From the NCBI RefSeq assembly GCF_000803315.1, contig NZ_JRMH01000001.1:930001-994000 (forward strand): a stretch of DNA of 64,000 bases, given 5' to 3'. Below the pieces are notes generated by a model that saw nothing but the letters and a program-made list of their open reading frames with translations, was not told the origin of the DNA and made no database searches. Source of the stretch: Pectobacterium actinidiae (GTDB lineage: Bacteria > Pseudomonadota > Gammaproteobacteria > Enterobacterales > Enterobacteriaceae). A program made the position numbers and the translations under genes. Positions 58,573-64,000 of this stretch are shown in pieces (positions within the stretch are counted from its first letter, which is position 1; each line of letters opens with the position of its first letter).

Positions 58573-59511
58573 ATGACATCCGCCACTCGTATTGCGGGCG
58601 CTTTTTTACTGCTGCTCAGCGCGTTGTGCTCCGCACAGCCTCGCCAGATGTTGGCGGGTAATCTCTCCAGCGCGGGGTCGGATACGCTGGCTAACCTGAT
58701 GGCCTTTTGGGCGGCGGATTTTGGCCAGCATTATCCGAACGTGAATTTACAGATTCAGGCCGCGGGTTCGTCCTCTGCACCGACGTCTCTGGCATCGGGA
58801 GCCGCGCAGCTTGGGCCGATGAGCAGGGCGATGAAGGCCAGCGAAATTGAGGCATTCGTCCAGCACTATGGCTATCCGCCGCTGGCGGTGCCGGTGGCAA
58901 TGGATGCGCTGGTCGTGTTGGTCAATCAGGATAACCCGCTGCCTGGGCTGAACTTGTCGCAACTGGACGCCATCTTTTCGATTACGCAGCGCTGTGGTAA
59001 CCACCAGTCGATAAAACAGTGGGGCGATCTCGGCCTGCATGGCAGTTGGGAAAAACGCACGCTACTGCGCTATGGGCGAAACTCTGCGTCGGGAACCTAT
59101 GGCTTCTTTAAGCAAAAGGCGCTATGCCGTGGCGATTTCCTTCCTCAAGTCAATGAGTTGCCGGGGTCGGCGTCCGTTGTGCAGGCCGTTGCTGCGTCGA
59201 GCGATGCCATCGGCTATGCCAGCGTGGGCTTTCGTACTAGCGGCGTGAAAATGCTGCCGCTAGCCGCACAAGGCACCGACTACATTTACCCCTCGACTGA
59301 GAATATTCGCAGCGGTTTGTATCCCTATACTCGTTATCTCTATATTTATGTGAACAAAGCGCCCAACCAACCGCTGGAAGCGCTGACGGCGGCATTTTTA
59401 GCGAGTGTGCTGTCTGAAACAGGGCAAGCGTTGGTGAATCAGGATGGCTATTTGCCCTTGCCGGAAGAAACGCGTCGTCAGGCGCGCCAGTTGATCGGCC
59501 TGCCGGAATAA
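58573..59511 (+). CDS. PstS-like periplasmic phosphate-binding protein
   Basis: Probable secreted substrate-binding protein of 312 residues in the PstS (PBP_like_2) group. A signal peptide (MTSATRIAGAFLLLLSALCSAQP) precedes NLSSAGSDTLANLMAFWAADFGQHYPNVNLQIQAAGSSSAPTSLASGAAQLGPMSR, the typical N-terminal lobe with serines that hold phosphate. RYGRNSASGTYGFFKQKALC gives the Arg/Ser/Gly of the second site. The gene lies directly after phoR in the same orientation, so it probably belongs to the Pho regulon transcript. E. coli has brnQ next and no such gene here. No pstCAB genes adjoin, so it may be a sensor accessory rather than a transporter part (inference). A perfect 41-base inverted repeat follows. 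Confidence 0.88.
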   Translation: MTSATRIAGAFLLLLSALCSAQPRQMLAGNLSSAGSDTLANLMAFWAADFGQHYPNVNLQIQAAGSSSAPTSLASGAAQLGPMSRAMKASEIEAFVQHYGYPPLAVPVAMDALVVLVNQDNPLPGLNLSQLDAIFSITQRCGNHQSIKQWGDLGLHGSWEKRTLLRYGRNSASGTYGFFKQKALCRGDFLPQVNELPGSASVVQAVAASSDAIGYASVGFRTSGVKMLPLAAQGTDYIYPSTENIRSGLYPYTRYLYIYVNKAPNQPLEALTAAFLASVLSETGQALVNQDGYLPLPEETRRQARQLIGLPE

Positions 59512-59538
59512 TTCCTCTTTCCATCAAGAGTTGGCGAC

Positions 59539-59579
59539 ATTTTCACGTCACATGAACTTTCTTCATGTGACGTGAAAAT
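59539..59579. other. Long perfect inverted repeat after the PstS-like gene
   Basis: An 18-base arm starting ATTTTCACGTCACATGAA pairs perfectly with the arm 59562-59579 around the loop CTTTC. T-runs are on the left and A-runs on the right of the stem, the reverse of a normal plus-strand terminator. It lies 27 bases after the PstS-like stop. It could still form a strong RNA hairpin that blocks 3' exonucleases. Confidence 0.8.
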
Positions 59580-59627
59580 TCTTCCATTGCTCTGCGATTC
59601 GCCACGTGACAGGATAGTTTTAAATTT

Positions 59628-59643
59628 AGACGTCCAGATGGCT
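59628..59643. promoter_or_regulatory. Two adjacent MetJ boxes
   Basis: AGACGTCC (59628-59635, seven of eight matches to AGACGTCT) followed directly by AGATGGCT (six of eight) forms the tandem met-box array bound by MetJ. It lies about 110 bp before a methionine-synthase-like gene, which makes the reading plausible. Confidence 0.6.
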
Positions 59644-59753
59644 AAATAAGATTAAATGTAACTATCCCTCTGGGCAAATATTTCATATTGAAACTATCTG
59701 TCAGTACGCTTCTTTCCTGAAGCGCCGTGCTGGCAACATGTCAGGAGCGACAT

Positions 59754-60860
59754 ATGGCGAATACCTTATCCCCTTTCCGTGCCGATACCGTTGGCAGTTT
59801 CTTACGTCCGGCAGCGATTAAGGAAGCACGTCTTCAGCATCAGGCGGGTGAGATTGATGATGTTGCACTGCGTAACATTGAAGATCGTGAGATTCTGCGG
59901 GTGGTAGAAAAGCAACGTGAAGCGGGCTTGCAGGTTGTGACAGATGGTGAACTGCGCCGTGCCTGGTGGCACTTTGATTTCTTTGCTGATTTGCACGGCG
60001 TGGAGCGCTACGAAGCCGACCACGGTATTCAATTCAATGGTATCCAGACCAAATCCCATGCGATTCGCGTCGTGGATAAAGTCAGGTTTAATCCTCAGCA
60101 TCCGATGCTCGATCATTTCCGCTACCTGAACAGCATTTCTGGTGATGCGGTCGCGAAAATGACGATTCCGAGCCCTAGCGTGATGCATTTCCGTGGCGGA
60201 CGAAAAGCGATTGATGCAACGGTTTACCCCGATCTGGCTGACTACTTCGACGATCTAGCGCAAACCTGGCACGATGCGATTCACGCATTTTATGATGCAG
60301 GCTGCCGCTTCCTGCAACTGGATGACACCGTGTGGGCTTACCTGTGCTCTGACGATCAAAAACGCCAGATTCGTGAACGTGGTGAAGATCCGGCACAGCT
60401 GGCACGGACCTATGCTGACGTGCTGAATAAAGCGCTGGCTGATAAGCCTGCGGATCTGGTTATCGGTTTACACGTCTGTCGCGGTAATTTCCGCTCAACC
60501 TGGATTTCTGAAGGCGGGTACGAACCTGTGGCAGAAATTCTGTTTGGCGAAGTGAATGTTGATGCGTTCTTCCTGGAATATGATACCGAGAGAGCGGGTG
60601 GGTTTGAGCCGTTACGTTTTGTTAAGCCAGGCCATCAGCAGGTGGTGCTGGGACTGATCACTACAAAGAACGGTGAATTGGAAGAGGCCGAAGTTGTGCA
60701 GGCGCGTATTGCGGAAGCGGCAAAATATGTCGATCTCAGCCAGATTTGCCTGAGCCCGCAGTGTGGTTTTGCCTCAACGGAAGAGGGCAATAGCCTGACG
60801 GAAGAGCAGCAGTGGAATAAGCTGAAGCTTGTCGTAGATATCGCCAATCGCGTGTGGTGA
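59754..60860 (+). CDS. Cobalamin-independent methionine synthase C-terminal-like methyltransferase
   Basis: Zinc enzyme of 368 residues resembling only the C-terminal catalytic half of MetE (YxjG/YxjH or core-MetE type). It starts MANTLSPFRADTVGSFLRPAAIKEARL, with CAGGAGCGACAT before the ATG; a start at 59727 would add nine residues. Key regions are QVVTDGELRRAWWHFDFF, FLQLDDTVWAYL, GLHVCRGNFRSTW with His and Cys zinc ligands, FLEYDTERAGGFEPL and QICLSPQCGFAST with the third ligand Cys. Such short enzymes may use a methyl donor other than 5-methyl-THF-polyglutamate. MetJ-like boxes upstream support a methionine role. A terminator follows. Confidence 0.88.
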   Translation: MANTLSPFRADTVGSFLRPAAIKEARLQHQAGEIDDVALRNIEDREILRVVEKQREAGLQVVTDGELRRAWWHFDFFADLHGVERYEADHGIQFNGIQTKSHAIRVVDKVRFNPQHPMLDHFRYLNSISGDAVAKMTIPSPSVMHFRGGRKAIDATVYPDLADYFDDLAQTWHDAIHAFYDAGCRFLQLDDTVWAYLCSDDQKRQIRERGEDPAQLARTYADVLNKALADKPADLVIGLHVCRGNFRSTWISEGGYEPVAEILFGEVNVDAFFLEYDTERAGGFEPLRFVKPGHQQVVLGLITTKNGELEEAEVVQARIAEAAKYVDLSQICLSPQCGFASTEEGNSLTEEQQWNKLKLVVDIANRVW

Positions 60861-60898
60861 TACCGAGAGTATAACCTTATCTCAACGATGGATATTAC

Positions 60899-60929
60899 AA
60901 GGCTGGATCATATGATTCAGCCTTTTTTT
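60899..60929 (+). terminator. Rho-independent terminator after the MetE-like gene
   Basis: AAGGCTG and CAGCCTT enclose a self-complementary ATCATATGAT, giving a long hairpin with one mismatch, followed by seven T. The rest of the gap to brnQ (60930-61312) is AT-rich; I see no gene or clear operator there. Confidence 0.9.
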
Positions 60930-61312
60930 ATGGCCGTTATCCCGCTCTTCGTCTGCAACCTTTCTGTGTAATATGTTTTTTTTATGATCGAACAACGCAT
61001 TTTGCTGCGGTTTTTGTCAGTTTTATTGCAATGAAATATCGATAAATGCGCAAATCATGTGTTATGCAAATCAGGACAAACCAATTTATATTCTTATTTT
61101 TTAGCATAATTAGGCTAAATACTCTGGTTTTTGGATCTCTGCTTGTCTTTTTACGCTATAAACGTTTTACTTAGCACCCAATATGGCTGTGAAAAAAAAT
61201 AACTCCTCTTTACTCGTCATGCTTCGAGCTAGCCTTTTGTGAATGACTTCTGGCGGCGATAAACAGCACCGTTTTCTTTTTATCGATTTGATACAGGCAA
61301 CACGACATAACT

Positions 61313-62632
61313 ATGAGTCATCGTTTAACTTCCAAAGATATCGTGGCATTAGGCTTTATGACCTTTGCTTTATTCGTTGGGGCAGGAAATATTATTTTTC
61401 CGCCTATGGTGGGATTGCAGGCGGGAGAGCACGTTTGGACCGCAGCGATTGGCTTTCTGCTGACGGCGGTGGGTCTACCGGTGTTGACCGTGATCGCACT
61501 TGCCCGGGTTGGCGGTGGTGTTGATGCGCTGAGCTCGCCGATTGGTAAAAAGGCTGGTGTGGTTCTGGCGACTGTGTGCTATCTGGCTGTTGGGCCACTG
61601 TTTGCAACACCGCGCACGGCAACGGTGTCGTTTGAAGTCGGTCTGGCTCCTTTGGTCGGCAACGGCGCCTCTCCGCTGCTGATTTATAGCCTGATTTATT
61701 TTGCTATTGTGATCGCGATTTCCCTGTATCCGGGCAAATTGCTGGATACGGTCGGCCACGTGCTGGCACCGTTAAAAATTATTGCTCTGGCGGTACTGGG
61801 GATTGCGGCGGTGCTGTGGCCTGCCGGTTCACCTATCCCCTCGACAGAAACGTATGAGCAACTGCCGTTCTCTAATGGTTTCGTCAACGGTTATCTGACG
61901 ATGGATACGCTGGGTGCAATGGTCTTTGGTATCGTGATCGTTAATGCGGCGCGCTCGCGTGGGGTGACCAGCTCTGTACTGCTGACGCGTTATACCGTAT
62001 GGGCTGGGTTAATTGCGGGCATCGGTCTTACACTGGTTTATCTGAGCCTGTTCCAGCTCGGTTCTGTCAGTGGTGAACTGGTGCCGCAGGCGCAGAATGG
62101 GGCAGAGATTCTCCATGCCTATGTGCAACACACGTTCGGCAACATGGGAAGCAGTTTCCTGGCGTTGTTAATCTTCATCGCGTGTCTGGTGACGGCGGTG
62201 GGGCTAACCTGTGCCTGTGCTGAATTCTTTGCGCAATACCTGCCGTTGTCTTACCGCACGCTGGTGTTTGTGCTGGGAACGTTCTCGATGGTGGTGTCTA
62301 ATCTGGGCCTGAGCCATCTGATTCAACTTTCTATTCCCGTACTGACGGCGATTTATCCACCGTGTATCATTCTGGTTTTATTGAGCTTTACGCTGCGCTG
62401 GTGGAATAGCGCTTCACGTATTGTGGCTCCCGTCATGTTAGTCAGCCTGTTATTTGGCATGATTGATGGTATAAAATCGTCGGCCTTCAAATCACTGTTG
62501 CCAGAGTGGAGCCTCAACTTGCCGCTGAGCGAGCAAGGGTTGGCCTGGCTGCCACCGTCGTTGCTGATTTTACTGGTAGCGGTGATTTACGACAGACTTT
62601 GTGGTCGTCAGGAAGTGACGGTACATCAATAA
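61313..62632 (+). CDS. brnQ: BrnQ, branched-chain amino acid:cation symporter
   Basis: Inner-membrane carrier for leucine, isoleucine and valine (LIVCS family, LIV-II). It has 439 residues, as in E. coli BrnQ, with about twelve membrane segments. The start [45 protein letters not shown] and [44 protein letters not shown] and [20 protein letters not shown] are near-identical to the family. The upstream GTG frame in another phase is a shadow. proY follows after 141 bp, the same order as in E. coli. Confidence 0.97.
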   Translation: MSHRLTSKDIVALGFMTFALFVGAGNIIFPPMVGLQAGEHVWTAAIGFLLTAVGLPVLTVIALARVGGGVDALSSPIGKKAGVVLATVCYLAVGPLFATPRTATVSFEVGLAPLVGNGASPLLIYSLIYFAIVIAISLYPGKLLDTVGHVLAPLKIIALAVLGIAAVLWPAGSPIPSTETYEQLPFSNGFVNGYLTMDTLGAMVFGIVIVNAARSRGVTSSVLLTRYTVWAGLIAGIGLTLVYLSLFQLGSVSGELVPQAQNGAEILHAYVQHTFGNMGSSFLALLIFIACLVTAVGLTCACAEFFAQYLPLSYRTLVFVLGTFSMVVSNLGLSHLIQLSIPVLTAIYPPCIILVLLSFTLRWWNSASRIVAPVMLVSLLFGMIDGIKSSAFKSLLPEWSLNLPLSEQGLAWLPPSLLILLVAVIYDRLCGRQEVTVHQ

Positions 62633-62773
62633 TATCGTTAACACCTGATTGCGCTGGGGCGGTAGAAATAACGTACTACCTCAGCGCAACGTTGGGTTTC
62701 TGCACCACAGGTATTTGCCTGTGGTTTTTCTTTTTGTAATGTTTTTCTTTCTATAAGACAGGGTTGCTTATCA

Positions 62774-64000
62774 ATGGAACAACCATCCTCTAAGCTCAAG
62801 CGTGGGTTAAGCACGCGGCATATCCGCTTTATTGCCCTTGGATCGGCGATCGGTACCGGTCTGTTTTATGGTTCCGCGAGTGCGATCCAAATGGCTGGCC
62901 CCAGTGTATTACTGGCTTATCTGATCGGCGGGGTTGTCGCGTATATCATCATGCGCGCACTGGGTGAGATGTCGGTGCATAACCCGCAGTCCAGCTCGTT
63001 TTCCCGCTATGCGCAGGACTATCTCGGGCCATTGGCGGGCTATATCACCGGCTGGACTTACTGCTTTGAGATGCTGATTGTCGCCATTGCCGATGTGACT
63101 GCGTTTGGCATCTATATGGGCGTCTGGTTCCCTGCCGTGCCGCACTGGGTGTGGGTTCTGAGTGTGGTACTCATCATTGGTGCCATTAACCTGATGAATG
63201 TGAAAGCCTTTGGTGAACTGGAGTTTTGGCTCTCTTTCTTCAAAGTGGCCACTATTATCATCATGATCGCGGCTGGGATCGGCATCATCATCTGGGGGAT
63301 TGGCAACGGGGGCGAACCCACCGGTATCCACAATCTTTGGAGCAATGGCGGGTTCTTCAGTAACGGCGTGATGGGGATGATTCTCTCGCTGCAACTGGTG
63401 ATGTTTGCGTATGGCGGCGTGGAGATTATCGGGATTACGGCTGGTGAGGCGAAAGACCCACAGAAGTCTATCCCTCGTGCGATTAACTCTGTGCCGTGGC
63501 GTATTCTGGTGTTCTATGTCGGCACGCTGTTCGTCATTATGTCGATTTACCCGTGGAATCAGGTTGGTACCAACGGAAGCCCGTTCGTACTGACGTTCCA
63601 GCATATGGGCATTACAGCGGCGGCAGGGATCCTGAACTTTGTCGTGATTACCGCGTCGCTGTCGGCGATTAACAGTGATGTCTTCGGCGTCGGCCGTATG
63701 CTGCACGGGATGGCGGAGCAGGGGCATGCACCGAAGGTGTTTAGCCGTATTTCCAAACGCGGTATCCCGTGGGTCACGGTGGTTGTGATGATGACGGCGC
63801 TGCTGGTCGCGGTGTACCTGAATTACATTATGCCCGGCAAAGTTTTCCTGGTGATTGCTTCGCTGGCAACGTTTGCAACGGTGTGGGTGTGGATCATGAT
63901 TCTGTTTTCTCAGATCGCCTTCCGCCGCCGTCTGAGCTCGGATGAAGTGAAAGCGCTGGCGTTCCCGCTGCGTGGCGGTATCGCGACCTCCGTGTTCGGC
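62774..64000 (+). CDS. proY: ProY, amino acid permease (APC family), cut by the right edge
   Basis: Inner-membrane permease of the AAT family related to proline and aromatic amino acid carriers; ProY is a cryptic proline transporter in Salmonella and may transport histidine in other bacteria. The 409 visible codons begin [38 protein letters not shown], and follow E. coli ProY through [42 protein letters not shown] and [19 protein letters not shown]. About ten membrane segments are present; the last part lies beyond the window. Confidence 0.96.
   Translation, partial: MEQPSSKLKRGLSTRHIRFIALGSAIGTGLFYGSASAIQMAGPSVLLAYLIGGVVAYIIMRALGEMSVHNPQSSSFSRYAQDYLGPLAGYITGWTYCFEMLIVAIADVTAFGIYMGVWFPAVPHWVWVLSVVLIIGAINLMNVKAFGELEFWLSFFKVATIIIMIAAGIGIIIWGIGNGGEPTGIHNLWSNGGFFSNGVMGMILSLQLVMFAYGGVEIIGITAGEAKDPQKSIPRAINSVPWRILVFYVGTLFVIMSIYPWNQVGTNGSPFVLTFQHMGITAAAGILNFVVITASLSAINSDVFGVGRMLHGMAEQGHAPKVFSRISKRGIPWVTVVVMMTALLVAVYLNYIMPGKVFLVIASLATFATVWVWIMILFSQIAFRRRLSSDEVKALAFPLRGGIATSVFG

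Noticed and set aside
62909..63727. 272-codon minus-strand frame across proY
   Set aside because: His- and Arg-rich antisense of a well-conserved permease gene.

Overview
The window looks like a chromosomal segment of a soft-rot enterobacterium, most likely Pectobacterium. The best signs are an adjacent, divergent pair of pectinase genes (a PL3 pectate lyase of the Pel3/PelI type and a PehA-type endopolygalacturonase), an AnsB asparaginase very like the classic Erwinia enzyme, hexuronate catabolism genes (uxuA with a GntR regulator), ERIC elements, and many housekeeping genes that read as close relatives of E. coli genes (fecIRA, mltB, aroL, yegTUVW, rdgC, mak, sbcCD, phoBR, brnQ, proY). Species assignment is inference from remembered family sequences; no search was run.

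Layout. 1-2450 (minus): ferric citrate uptake and signalling, fecI-fecR-fecA, with fecA cut by the left edge and a Fur-box-like site before fecI. 2739-6040 (plus): a CSS/EAL c-di-GMP phosphodiesterase, a PhnA/YjdM zinc-ribbon protein and the lytic transglycosylase MltB. 6044-6526: two families of non-coding repeat, each of which recurs once more in the window. 6709-9641: a TauE/SafE permease convergent with a LysR regulator, then an alpha/beta-hydrolase lipoprotein. 9853-12069: uxuR-like regulator and uxuA. 12171-14991: divergent pel3 and pehA; pehA carries a one-base frameshift near codon 81.

15311-37211 (minus) is one third of the window: a type I secretion operon with the gene order of Salmonella bapABCD. 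It holds a 5582-residue adhesin made of about fifty Ig-like repeats, a TolC-family outer-membrane protein, an ABC transporter and a HlyD-type adaptor. The adhesin gene contains about 2.45 nearly identical copies of a 1200-bp (400-residue) block near its N-terminal end.

37926-46413: yojI-type ABC exporter, ansB, aroL, ppnP, then yegT-yegU-yegV (nucleoside-type transporter, ADP-ribosylglycohydrolase, PfkB kinase) with the convergent regulator gene yegW, preceded by a perfect 19-bp palindrome. 47151-51312: a methyl-accepting chemotaxis protein, rdgC and mak. 51316-56222 (minus): sbcD-sbcC. 56518-59511: Pho-box-like site, phoB, phoR and a PstS-like gene. 59754-64000: a MetE-C-like methyltransferase gene preceded by two MetJ-type boxes, brnQ and proY (cut by the right edge).

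No tRNA, rRNA, CRISPR array, insertion sequence or phage gene was recognised. The most notable items are the frameshifted pehA, the giant adhesin with its recent internal amplification, the repeat family with a hairpin that differs in sequence but is kept in both copies, and several perfect palindromes that look like uncharacterised operators.
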